From: Firmicutes bacterium UBA4981
GTDB taxonomy: Bacteria > Bacillota > SHA-98 > UBA4971
Direction: 5' to 3'
NCBI GenBank assembly: GCA_002398515.1
Contig: DGZL01000043.1
Span: 24,270 to 38,390, forward strand
DNA: 14,121 nt
Made by a program: the position numbers and the translations under genes. Below the pieces are notes generated by a model, which saw only the letters and a list, made by a program, of their open reading frames with translations, ran no database searches and was not told the origin of the DNA. This document shows, in pieces, positions 7,836 through 14,116 of this stretch. How positions within the stretch are numbered: the first letter of the stretch is position 1; every line of letters begins with the position of its first letter.

Positions 7836-8975
7836 ATGAGCCGGCCAAAGCATTTGGAAATACCTAAGGTCCTGAAGCTTATTGAAAACGGTAAGAAGTC
7901 AGGGACTCTGACACACAAGGAAATTATGGACGCCTTGCAAGATGTGGAGTTGACACCTGATCAGATTGACGATGTCTACGATGCTATCGAGCAGATGGGT
8001 ATTGACCTTATTCAAGAGCCCGGTGTGAATGGTGAGGCGGAAGCAGACCTCATTAAGTCTGTGAAGGGTCAGGCTGCGGATGACACTGCGAACGGAGAAG
8101 CCGCTTCAGATGAAGCTGAGACCGAACTCTCCCTCCTTGAAGGTGTAACTGTGGACGATCCCGTGAGGATGTACTTAAAGGAGATCGGCCGGGTTGCTCT
8201 TCTCACAGCTGATGAAGAGGTTGAGCTCGCCAAGCGTATTGAAGAAGGGGATGAAGAGGCAAGACGTAAGCTTGCTGAAGCTAACTTGCGTCTTGTGGTC
8301 AGCATAGCCAAGCGTTACGTAGGGCGGGGAATGCTTTTCCTCGATCTCATCCAAGAAGGGAATCTCGGTCTTCTAAAAGCTGTGGAGAAATTCGATTACC
8401 GTAAGGGGTATAAGTTCAGCACTTATGCGACTTGGTGGATCAGGCAGGCTGTTACTCGAGCCATTGCCGACCAGGCAAGGACTATCCGTATCCCTGTCCA
8501 CATGGTGGAGACAATAAATAAGCTCATGCGGATTTCCAGGCAACTCCTCCAGGAGTACGGCAGGGAGCCTTCAATTGAGGAAATTGCTGATGCCATGGGG
8601 ATGACTGAAGATAAAGTACGGGAGATTCTAAAAATTGCTCAGGAGCCGGTGTCCTTGGAGACTCCGATTGGCGAGGAAGAAGACAGTCATTTAGGCGACT
8701 TCATTGAGGATGAAGATGTCCTGGCGCCTGTAGACGCTGTGTCATTCTATCTGTTAAAGGAACAGCTTGAAGATGTGTTAGGCACTCTTACTCCTCGTGA
8801 GGAGAGGGTGCTCAGGCTAAGATTCGGCTTAGATGACGGCCGTCCCAGAACCCTTGAAGAAGTGGGAAAGGAGTTCGGTGTTACAAGAGAGCGCATTCGT
8901 CAGATAGAGGCAAAGGCCTTGCGAAAACTACGCCATCCCAGCCGGAGCAAAAAACTCAAGGATTATCTGGAGTGA
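7836..8975 (+). CDS. rpoD: Primary sigma factor of RNA polymerase (sigma-70/SigA)
   Basis: This is the housekeeping sigma factor, which directs RNA polymerase to promoters. The protein has 379 residues, typical of compact Gram-positive SigA. Region 1.1 is about residues 12-60, followed by an acidic, low-complexity linker (about 61-104). Region 1.2 begins at DPVRMYLKEIG (108-118). Region 2 spans about 149-220, with the -10-recognition segment YKFSTYATWWIRQAV. Region 3 is about 228-300. Region 4 is about 318-370, with the -35-recognition helix-turn-helix LEEVGKEFGVTRERIRQIE. I chose ATG 7836 because AAAGGGGGGA (7821-7830) lies 5 bases upstream and the protein then begins MSRPKHLEIPKV. A longer frame from GTG 7761 adds 25 residues not typical of SigA. 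It is probably co-transcribed with dnaG. Confidence 0.96.
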   Translation: MSRPKHLEIPKVLKLIENGKKSGTLTHKEIMDALQDVELTPDQIDDVYDAIEQMGIDLIQEPGVNGEAEADLIKSVKGQAADDTANGEAASDEAETELSLLEGVTVDDPVRMYLKEIGRVALLTADEEVELAKRIEEGDEEARRKLAEANLRLVVSIAKRYVGRGMLFLDLIQEGNLGLLKAVEKFDYRKGYKFSTYATWWIRQAVTRAIADQARTIRIPVHMVETINKLMRISRQLLQEYGREPSIEEIADAMGMTEDKVREILKIAQEPVSLETPIGEEEDSHLGDFIEDEDVLAPVDAVSFYLLKEQLEDVLGTLTPREERVLRLRFGLDDGRPRTLEEVGKEFGVTRERIRQIEAKALRKLRHPSRSKKLKDYLE

Positions 8976-8997
8976 CAATGAGAATCTGCCAAGGCCC

Positions 8998-9026
8998 TTG
9001 ACCGAGCTGAGAATGTATTATATAAT
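8998..9026 (+). promoter_or_regulatory. Sigma-70 promoter for the two tRNA genes
   Basis: TTGACC (8998-9003), a 17-base spacer, and TATAAT (9021-9026) give a near-consensus promoter. The predicted start is near 9033, about 17 bases before the first tRNA. It lies immediately after rpoD, where no terminator is seen, so some read-through from rpoD is also possible. Confidence 0.85.
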
Positions 9027-9049
9027 GCAAAATACTAAGTGAGATTTGT

Positions 9050-9124
9050 TCCCTGGTAGCTCAATGGCAGAGCAACCGGCTGTTAACCGGTGGGTTGTAG
9101 GTTCGAATCCTACCCAGGGAGCCA
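9050..9124 (+). tRNA. tRNA-Asn (anticodon GTT)
   Basis: A full cloverleaf can be drawn. The acceptor stem is TCCCTGG with CCAGGGA, and the D arm is GCTC/GAGC. The anticodon stem is ACCGG/CCGGT with loop CTGTTAA (anticodon GTT, asparagine). The T arm is GTAGG/CCTAC with loop TTCGAAT. Discriminator G is followed by an encoded CCA (9122-9124). Confidence 0.97.
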
Positions 9125-9131
9125 TAATTTT

Positions 9132-9206
9132 GGGCCCATAGCTCAGCGGTAGAGCGACCGGCTCATAACCGGTTGGTCCCTGGTTCGAATCCGGGTGGGC
9201 CCACCA
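9132..9206 (+). tRNA. tRNA with anticodon CAT (elongator Met or lysidine-modified Ile2)
   Basis: A full cloverleaf can be drawn. The acceptor stem is GGGCCCA/TGGGCCC, and the D arm is GCTC/GAGC. The anticodon stem is ACCGG/CCGGT with loop CTCATAA (anticodon CAT). The T arm is CCTGG/CCGGG, and the encoded CCA is at 9204-9206. It is not an initiator: the 1-72 pair is G-C and the three G-C pairs at the base of the anticodon stem are missing. Choosing between elongator methionine and isoleucine-2 (C34 converted to lysidine by TilS) is not possible by anticodon alone. The C4-G69 and C5-G68 pairs, described as TilS determinants in E. coli, lean slightly towards Ile2. It lies 7 bases after tRNA-Asn and shares its transcript. 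Confidence 0.93.
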
Positions 9207-9212
9207 AGAGTG

Positions 9213-9244
9213 TAAGCAGGCTTTTATAGTCTGCTTATTTTTTT
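9213..9244 (+). terminator. Intrinsic terminator of the tRNA operon
   Basis: TAAGCAG (9213-9219) pairs with CTGCTTA (9231-9237), and a run of seven T (9238-9244) follows at once. This is a textbook rho-independent terminator placed 7 bases after the second tRNA. Confidence 0.9.
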
Positions 9245-9320
9245 CATTCATAAGCCGGTGACTAGTAAATAGTGGCTTTTGCAGAAAAGGAAGGTATTTG
9301 AGTTTTAGGAGGAACTGAAC

Positions 9321-9431
9321 ATTCTATGTAGAAATACATACAGTATCATAGCTATGGAGCCGAGTATCGGGGTCGAAGGCCCAATGGACCTAAGACTGGA
9401 GGAGAAAGGGGCCTGTAAGGATGGTTACTAG
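9321..9431 (+). CDS. Possible leader peptide upstream of the zinc-finger gene
   Basis: A perfect AGGAGG (9307-9312) stands far upstream of the zinc-finger gene and must serve something else if it is used. Eight bases after it, a 36-codon frame begins with ATT (9321), has an internal ATG at 9354, and ends with TAG 9429-9431, overlapping the next gene's start by 11 bases. An ATG directly followed by TAG (9326-9331) also lies in range. ATT starts are rare and the peptide is unrecognised, so this is only a possibility. Confidence 0.15.
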   Translation: MLCRNTYSIIAMEPSIGVEGPMDLRLEEKGACKDGY

Positions 9432-9603
9432 GTGCGAAATCTGTGGGAGAGTCATCCCCAAGGCCAGACTGGACATTTTGCCCACAACAAAGCGGTGTGT
9501 AGAATGCGCCAAGAAGAATGGCACTGATATTCAAGGGAAAAGAACAGAAGTGGGGATGGATATCGAGACATATAAAGACCTTTTGGGCGCGACCAGAAGC
9601 TAA
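9421..9603 (+). CDS. Small DksA/TraR-type C4 zinc-finger protein
   Basis: This 60-residue protein is almost wholly a DksA/TraR C4 zinc finger: C5-x2-C8 and C26-x2-C29 with the typical intervening pattern GRVIPKARLDILPTTKRCVEC. The long N-terminal coiled coil that lets DksA enter the RNA polymerase secondary channel is absent, so a DksA-like action cannot be assumed. It may bind RNA polymerase, nucleic acid or a partner. The start is ATG 9421: an in-frame stop at 9391-9393 precludes a much longer N-terminus, and AAAGGGG (9405-9411) lies 9 bases upstream. AGGCCC (9377-9382) could pair with GGGCCT (9409-9414) and cover part of this binding site. The gene sits between the tRNA terminator and the zinc-ribbon gene. 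Confidence 0.75.
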   Translation: MVTRCEICGRVIPKARLDILPTTKRCVECAKKNGTDIQGKRTEVGMDIETYKDLLGATRS

Positions 9604-9668
9604 GACTTAAAACGTGCAGATCAGAATACGTTTGAGTCCTACTATAGCCGAAAGGGAAAAAGATATTG

Positions 9669-10382
9669 ATGACAGAAATACAATCCTTGCTTAAGCTCCA
9701 AGAACTGGACATGGAGTGCCTGGCTCTTGAAACCGCGTTGAAGGAGTTGCCTGTCCAACAAGAGATTGATAAATCTCTGGAGAGGCTTTCAACGTTACGC
9801 GAAAGGCTGAGTAGTGCAGGTCTCGAGCTGAATCGCCTGAGTAAGGAGCAGAAACACGAGGAATGGGAGATCAATGACACAACTGCAACTGTCAGTTCGA
9901 TTTCTCGGAAATTGTATGGTGGTGAAGTAACAAACCCAAGGGAAATTGAGAATATGCGATACAGACTTGATACACTTGAAGCAACCAAGAGTAAATTGGA
10001 GGATAACGTAATCGGACTGATGGAAAAGGTGGAGGCCCTTGAGTCAGAGATTTCCGAGGTTAATCAGGAGATTACACAAAAGGAAGCAGAGTTGGGCGAG
10101 CTTATCGGTAAGCGCGATTTCGAAATAGCAGCTATGTCTGCCAAACTCTCAGACATAATAGGAGACAGAGAAAGATTACGGGTTCAAATACCTGATTCCC
10201 TTGTTAAGAAATACGAACAGCTACTAAGAGACAGAGGCGGTTCTGTAGTAGTCCCCATCAAGGGTAAAATTTGTGGGGGATGTCATGTGGCGCTCCCAAG
10301 TTCCATTGTTATACTTGCCAAACCTAACAATACGGTTGTCAGGTGCGAAAACTGCGGTAGGATCTTGTGCTGGCAAGAGTAG
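9669..10382 (+). CDS. Coiled-coil protein with C-terminal C4 zinc ribbon (COG1579/DUF164 family)
   Basis: The protein has 237 residues. Residues 1 to about 185 are rich in E, K, L and Q with heptad-like spacing, consistent with a long antiparallel coiled coil. The family motif KLYGGEVTNPRE is at about 81-92. The C-terminus has a zinc ribbon with C202-G-G-C205 and C226-E-N-C229. The family is widespread and has been suggested to bind nucleic acid or act in RNA-related processes; no precise reaction is known to me. ATG 9669 was chosen; the adjacent TTG 9666 is an alternative at better spacing from AAAGGG (9651-9656). The 65-base gap from the zinc-finger gene and the closeness of the RNase H gene (32 bases after this stop) suggest one operon. 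Confidence 0.88.
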   Translation: MTEIQSLLKLQELDMECLALETALKELPVQQEIDKSLERLSTLRERLSSAGLELNRLSKEQKHEEWEINDTTATVSSISRKLYGGEVTNPREIENMRYRLDTLEATKSKLEDNVIGLMEKVEALESEISEVNQEITQKEAELGELIGKRDFEIAAMSAKLSDIIGDRERLRVQIPDSLVKKYEQLLRDRGGSVVVPIKGKICGGCHVALPSSIVILAKPNNTVVRCENCGRILCWQE

Positions 10383-10414
10383 ATTTTTCCCTCGGCAGGG
10401 ATGGAGAGTTGATT

Positions 10415-10858
10415 GTGACTGATAACTGCAAAAGCGAATCTTGTTTTGGAGTGACGATATATACAGACGGGGCGTCCCGCGGTAATCCGGGGTATGCAGG
10501 AATCGGCGCTGTTATTCTAGATGCGAATGGTTCTTGTCTTATGGAATTAAGTGAATGGATTGGGATCGCCACCAATAACGAAGCTGAGTACATGGCTCTC
10601 ATCAAGGCGCTTGAGGCTGCAAAGAAGCTTGGAGCAAGAAGGGTCACTGTTCGCGCTGACAGTGAACTTGTAGTGCTACAGATGAAGGGGGCATACGCTG
10701 TTAAATCACCTAGGCTGCGGCCTCTTTTCATGAAAGCGCGACGCCTGAAGGATGAATTCGACAAATTTGAGATAAATCATATTCAGCGAGAGAAGAACGC
10801 TCGTGCTGATATGCTTGCTAATCTTGGTATTGATTCCGGGCCGGACAAGCCTGATTAA
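10415..10858 (+). CDS. RNase HI family protein
   Basis: This is a 147-residue RNase H-fold protein, expected to cleave the RNA strand of RNA-DNA hybrids such as primers and R-loops. All four catalytic acids of RNase HI can be placed: D18 in YTDGASRGNPG, E58 in TNNEAEYMALI, D82 in VRADSELV, and D132 in NARADMLANLG. It belongs to the short clade that commonly follows the COG1579 zinc-ribbon gene in Firmicutes and lacks the basic loop of E. coli RnhA. I chose GTG 10415, with GGAGAG (10403-10408) 6 bases upstream. TTG 10409 and GTG 10367, which would overlap the previous gene by 16 bases, are in-frame alternatives. I have not assigned rnhA because the Firmicute paralogues are named inconsistently. 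Confidence 0.9.
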   Translation: MTDNCKSESCFGVTIYTDGASRGNPGYAGIGAVILDANGSCLMELSEWIGIATNNEAEYMALIKALEAAKKLGARRVTVRADSELVVLQMKGAYAVKSPRLRPLFMKARRLKDEFDKFEINHIQREKNARADMLANLGIDSGPDKPD

Positions 10859-10876
10859 GTGGATCCGGACAGGAAT

Positions 10877-10906
10877 TTGACACCTGAAGAGAACCGGTGA
10901 TAAAAT
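10877..10906 (+). promoter_or_regulatory. Sigma-70 promoter for rnpB
   Basis: TTGACA (10877-10882) and TAAAAT (10901-10906) are separated by 18 bases. The predicted start, near 10913, is a few bases before the RNase P RNA. This gives rnpB strong expression independent of the upstream RNase H gene. Confidence 0.8.
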
Positions 10907-10920
10907 AGTTTTGTGAACTT

Positions 10921-11319
<399 letters not shown>

Positions 11320-11329
11320 TAATTTGCAT

Positions 11330-11360
11330 GGTGGGCGCTTCGTAGCACGGAGCGCCCACC
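11330..11360. terminator. Strong hairpin between convergent rnpB and leucine dehydrogenase genes
   Basis: GGTGGGCGCTTCG (11330-11342) pairs with CGGAGCGCCCACC (11348-11360) with one G-U pair and a 5-base loop, giving a 13-bp GC-rich stem. It lies 10 bases after rnpB and 11 bases after the end of the leucine dehydrogenase gene on the other strand. No T-run follows on either side, so it may end or protect transcripts in both directions but is not a classical terminator. Confidence 0.6.
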
Positions 11361-11371
11361 GACTATGTAAA

Positions 11372-12460
11372 TCACAGAATGAGCCCCTTGCCCGGACCTG
11401 TTCTTAGTCTTGCGGATAGTTCTGCCACTAATTCCAATCTTTCTTCGGCGAGTCTCAAGGCTGCGTCATTAGTAGGAATCTTATCCCGCTTCGAAATTGC
11501 AAATACCTTGAGGATAGTGTCATAGATTTCTTGCGCTTTTTTCAGAGCTCTTTGGCGATTATATCCGTAAAGCCCGTCAACAACATTGATAACACCGCCT
11601 GCGTTGATTATGAAATCCGGGGCATAGAGAATGCCTCTATCCTCTAATGCTACGCCATGCCTGTCTTCTTTTAACTGGTTGTTAGCTGACCCTGATACTA
11701 CCTTGCACTTGAGTTGTGATATGGTGTCATCATTGATTATGGCGCCCAGGGCGCATGGGGCAAAGATATCACACGGAACTCCGTAAATTTCGTTCGGCTG
11801 TACAACCGTTGCTCCGAATTCTTGTTCTACCCTTTCTACCCTGTCCGGGAAGATATCGCTGATGATTAGATTTGCTCCTTCTTGGTGGAGGTGTTTTGCC
11901 AGGTGATATCCGACATTACCGACTCCTTGGATTGCGACGGTAAGACCCTTGAGGGCGTCATCTCCGAATGCCTCTTTGGCGCATGCTTTTAGGCCGTACC
12001 AGACTCCGTAAGCAGTAACAGGCCCGGGATCACCGCTGCTTTCGGAAGAACCCCCGATCCATCTGGTTTCACATCCTATGAGATCTACATCTTCGAGAGT
12101 TATGCCTGAATCTTCACCTGTGATGAATCTGCCGCCTAAGGTGTCCACAAATTTTCCGAATGCCCTGAAAAGCCCTTCAGACTTGTCTTTTCGTGGATCT
12201 CCGATTATTACGGCTTTCCCACCTCCGAGATTCAAGCCTGCTGCTGCACATTTGTAAGTCATACCGCGGGCGAGGCGCAGGCCGTCGGTTACTGCTTCTT
12301 CTTCTGTTTTGTACGGCCACATACGTGTGCCGCCGATTGCCGGCCCCAGTGTAGTATCGTGAATTACTATTATGGCGCGAAGTCCGGATGACTTATGATT
12401 ACAGAATACAACTTGTTCGTAATCATGTTCTCTCATCTTGTCGATTAATCCCATTGTCAT
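11372..12460 (-). CDS. Leucine dehydrogenase (Glu/Leu/Phe/Val dehydrogenase family)
   Basis: This NAD-dependent enzyme interconverts branched-chain amino acids and 2-oxo acids plus ammonia. It is used in leucine, valine and isoleucine catabolism or in supplying branched-chain fatty acid precursors. The protein (362 residues, family about 360-370) closely follows Bacillus leucine dehydrogenases: HDTTLGPAIGGTRMW, RGMTYK (substrate-binding Lys70), GLNLGGGK (catalytic Lys82), ITGEDSG, the Rossmann GVGNVG (179-184) followed by an acidic residue at the second strand (D202, favouring NAD), and INAGGVINV. Two starts are near each other: ATG 12460, only 4 bases from GAGGAGG, and ATG 12454 at about 10 bases. 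I kept the longer one; the second gives 360 residues. It is monocistronic as far as can be seen, convergent with rnpB and divergent from the Y-family gene, with no ptb/buk genes alongside. Confidence 0.94.
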   Translation of the reverse strand: MTMGLIDKMREHDYEQVVFCNHKSSGLRAIIVIHDTTLGPAIGGTRMWPYKTEEEAVTDGLRLARGMTYKCAAAGLNLGGGKAVIIGDPRKDKSEGLFRAFGKFVDTLGGRFITGEDSGITLEDVDLIGCETRWIGGSSESSGDPGPVTAYGVWYGLKACAKEAFGDDALKGLTVAIQGVGNVGYHLAKHLHQEGANLIISDIFPDRVERVEQEFGATVVQPNEIYGVPCDIFAPCALGAIINDDTISQLKCKVVSGSANNQLKEDRHGVALEDRGILYAPDFIINAGGVINVVDGLYGYNRQRALKKAQEIYDTILKVFAISKRDKIPTNDAALRLAEERLELVAELSARLRTGPGKGLIL

Positions 12461-12542
12461 ATGTCCTCCTCACTTCTGTTCTTCTGGACACCTTAAAATG
12501 TTCAAGCTTAGTTCATTAAATCCTTCTGTGCCATTATCTGTC

Positions 12543-12572
12543 TTGACAGGAAAATTGGAAAGGACATATAAT
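12543..12572 (+). promoter_or_regulatory. Consensus sigma-70 promoter of the SOS-regulated imuB-like operon
   Basis: TTGACA (12543-12548) and TATAAT (12567-12572), both exact consensus hexamers, are 18 bases apart. The predicted start is near 12579. A LexA box begins immediately downstream (12580), so the promoter would be strong when not repressed. Confidence 0.88.
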
Positions 12573-12579
12573 AATACTA

Positions 12580-12593
12580 CGAACACACGTTCT
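12580..12593. promoter_or_regulatory. LexA (DinR) operator, Gram-positive SOS box
   Basis: The sequence CGAACACACGTTCT matches the Bacillus-type consensus CGAAC-RNRY-GTTYC at all positions except the last base, with a perfect GAAC-N4-GTTC core (12581-12592). It overlaps the predicted transcription start, an ideal position for repression by LexA and release after DNA damage. It lies 25 bases before the ATG of the Y-family gene. Confidence 0.88.
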
Positions 12594-12618
12594 ATTTAAC
12601 GTCAAAAGGTGAGTTCTA

Positions 12619-13929
12619 ATGCGTGGAATTGTAGGTCATATTTGGTTGCCTAATTTTTATTCCTCAGTTGAGATGAAAATAAATGAATCCATTTCCAATG
12701 ATGCAATCTTCGTTATTGTAAGGGGGCATAAGGTCTTGGATATATCCCCCGGGGCAAGGGGGAAGGGGGTAAGGTCCGGGATGACTTTGCGACAAGCTCG
12801 CATTGTGTGTCCTGAGCTTGGCAGAATAGAATATACCCCACAGAGATATGGCGATTTTGCTGAGAAGATCTGGGAGGCATGCGCAACATTCAGCCCAGCC
12901 GTAGAACCTCTAGATGAAACTGAGGCCTTTATTGAACTTTCCTTTTGTCCGAATATAATCAGTGCATTAGATGAGCTTTCAAAGCATGTGGAAAATATCG
13001 TAGGGGTTTCGCCTTTATATGGAATCGCCCGTTGTAAGTTGGTAGCCAGGATTCTTTCAGGGATTCTGCCGGAAGCAGGGACCAAGAGGTTTTTGCGTTT
13101 TACGGAACATATAGTTTCTTCCGATGGGAGAAATATTGGCGCAAAAATTGTTGCAGAAAGGGAAAAAGAATTTTTAGAACCTTTGCCTGTAAACTTGTTG
13201 TGGCCTTTGGATAGAGATGTCCTCTCTTATCTCTCGCGACTTGGGGTAGGTCGTATAGGCGAACTTCAACGCATGGAGCAATCAGTCCTTGTTGATATGT
13301 TGGGCCAGGCGGGATACGTCCTTCATAAATACAGCCTGGGTATGGATTATTCCCCGGTGTTGCCTGTCTTTCCCCAAAATAGTGTGACATTTTCAAAGGC
13401 CTTTGATTCTCCGGTTTCAGATTGGCATGTCTTGTCGGCAACGGTAACTGAAGGTGTGTCCTCTCTTAATAAAAATCCGGACGTAGCCTATATGGCGGTA
13501 CGAAGGCTTGAAATTGCTTTAGAATGTGACAACGGAAATATAGTAAGCCGTAAAAAACATCTTGCAAAACCGGTGAGTAAGTATGGGGGCCTACAGAGGA
13601 TATGCGAATGTCTCTTAAAGGAGATCTTTGAAAGCGGGGATCTGAATGCGCCGGTTGGAGCCGTATCTGTTGCGGTATATGGGTCTGTCCCGGTAAAGAC
13701 AGGCTTGCAGGTAGATATGTTCTCTCCGTATCAGGTTCAGGCTTCAGCTGAGGTTATGGATGAAGTCCTTTGCAAGGTGCGAGAGAGGTTCGGCTCAGGC
13801 ACTGTTTTTCCTGGGAGAGAGTTGGAATTGTCGAGAAGAGATAAGCTCCTCTTAGTTTTGGAGGGCTGCATTTATGAGGAGGGTAGAAGAATCGCTTCAT
13901 GTTATAGCAGAAGACAATCAAAGTCCTAA
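12619..13929 (+). CDS. ImuB-like, probably non-catalytic Y-family DNA polymerase homologue
   Basis: The 436 residues follow the Y-family fold. The N-terminal palm/fingers include HIWLPNFYSSVE at 7-18, then RGKGVRSGMTLRQARIVCPEL and YTPQRYGDFAEKIWEACATFSPAVEPLDETEAFIEL (broken here only for reading). A thumb helix-hairpin-helix spans about 194-245, with a little-finger domain at about 250-355. Aligned to Pol IV, the first catalytic Asp (D8) is Trp9, the nearby D10 is Pro11, and the D103-E104 pair is Thr101-Glu102. Two of three metal ligands are therefore missing, and DNA synthesis is unlikely. The WLPNF start and this loss are ImuB-like. QVDMF (364-368) resembles the beta-clamp-binding motif QL(S/D)LF. 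The start is ATG 12619 with AAGGTGAG (12606-12613) upstream. A consensus promoter with a LexA box precedes it, indicating SOS control. ImuB in other bacteria bridges ImuA, the clamp and DnaE2 in damage-induced mutagenesis; that role is inferred here. Confidence 0.85.
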   Translation: MRGIVGHIWLPNFYSSVEMKINESISNDAIFVIVRGHKVLDISPGARGKGVRSGMTLRQARIVCPELGRIEYTPQRYGDFAEKIWEACATFSPAVEPLDETEAFIELSFCPNIISALDELSKHVENIVGVSPLYGIARCKLVARILSGILPEAGTKRFLRFTEHIVSSDGRNIGAKIVAEREKEFLEPLPVNLLWPLDRDVLSYLSRLGVGRIGELQRMEQSVLVDMLGQAGYVLHKYSLGMDYSPVLPVFPQNSVTFSKAFDSPVSDWHVLSATVTEGVSSLNKNPDVAYMAVRRLEIALECDNGNIVSRKKHLAKPVSKYGGLQRICECLLKEIFESGDLNAPVGAVSVAVYGSVPVKTGLQVDMFSPYQVQASAEVMDEVLCKVRERFGSGTVFPGRELELSRRDKLLLVLEGCIYEEGRRIASCYSRRQSKS

Positions 13930-14116
13930 GAGGTTTTACCGGGGAGGGAATTGGCTTCAAGTGGTGTCTGTCATAGATGAGTGGCGTGAGATGAATAACT
14001 GGTGGGACGATGGCGGAGAGCTGCATTTTTATGTGGTTTTAGCCGATAATTCCGGGGTGTATGAGCTCTGTCGTGATGAACGAGGCATCTGGTATTTAAT
14101 AGGAATTTTTGACTAA
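13874..14116 (+). CDS. Small DUF6504-like protein overlapping the imuB-like gene
   Basis: This 80-residue protein has a central RFYRGGNWLQVVSVIDEWRE segment, a WWDDGGELHFYVVL strand pair, and a C-terminal VYELCRDERGIWYLIGIFD. These match what I remember of DUF6504, a family of unknown function found near Y-family/ImuB and DnaE2 genes, especially in actinobacteria. The assignment is from memory and not searched. The start ATG 13874 lies 8 bases after GGAGGG (13860-13865), an excellent ribosome binding site inside the preceding gene. The two frames overlap by 56 bases, which suggests coupled translation and a shared SOS-regulated mRNA. The conserved Trp/Tyr-rich strands suggest a small beta-rich domain that could bind nucleic acid or a polymerase partner; this is inference. 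Confidence 0.8.
   Translation: MRRVEESLHVIAEDNQSPKRFYRGGNWLQVVSVIDEWREMNNWWDDGGELHFYVVLADNSGVYELCRDERGIWYLIGIFD

Noticed and set aside
8991..9001. CAAGGCCCTTG palindrome after rpoD as a terminator
   Set aside because: The loop would be a single base and there is no T-run. It overlaps the tRNA promoter.
9018..9251. A 77-codon minus-strand frame across the tRNA genes
   Set aside because: It is the reverse complement of two tRNA genes (a frequent false protein call, with HPDSNQGP-like and VGFEPTTH-like text).
10367..10414. Longer RNase H start at GTG 10367
   Set aside because: The RNase H fold begins near residue 13 of the shorter version, and GTG 10415 has the better-placed GGAGAG. The longer form cannot be excluded.
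12619..13929. Calling the Y-family gene dinB (active Pol IV)
   Set aside because: The residues equivalent to D8 and D103 of Pol IV are Trp and Thr, and the N-terminal WLPNF pattern is ImuB-like.
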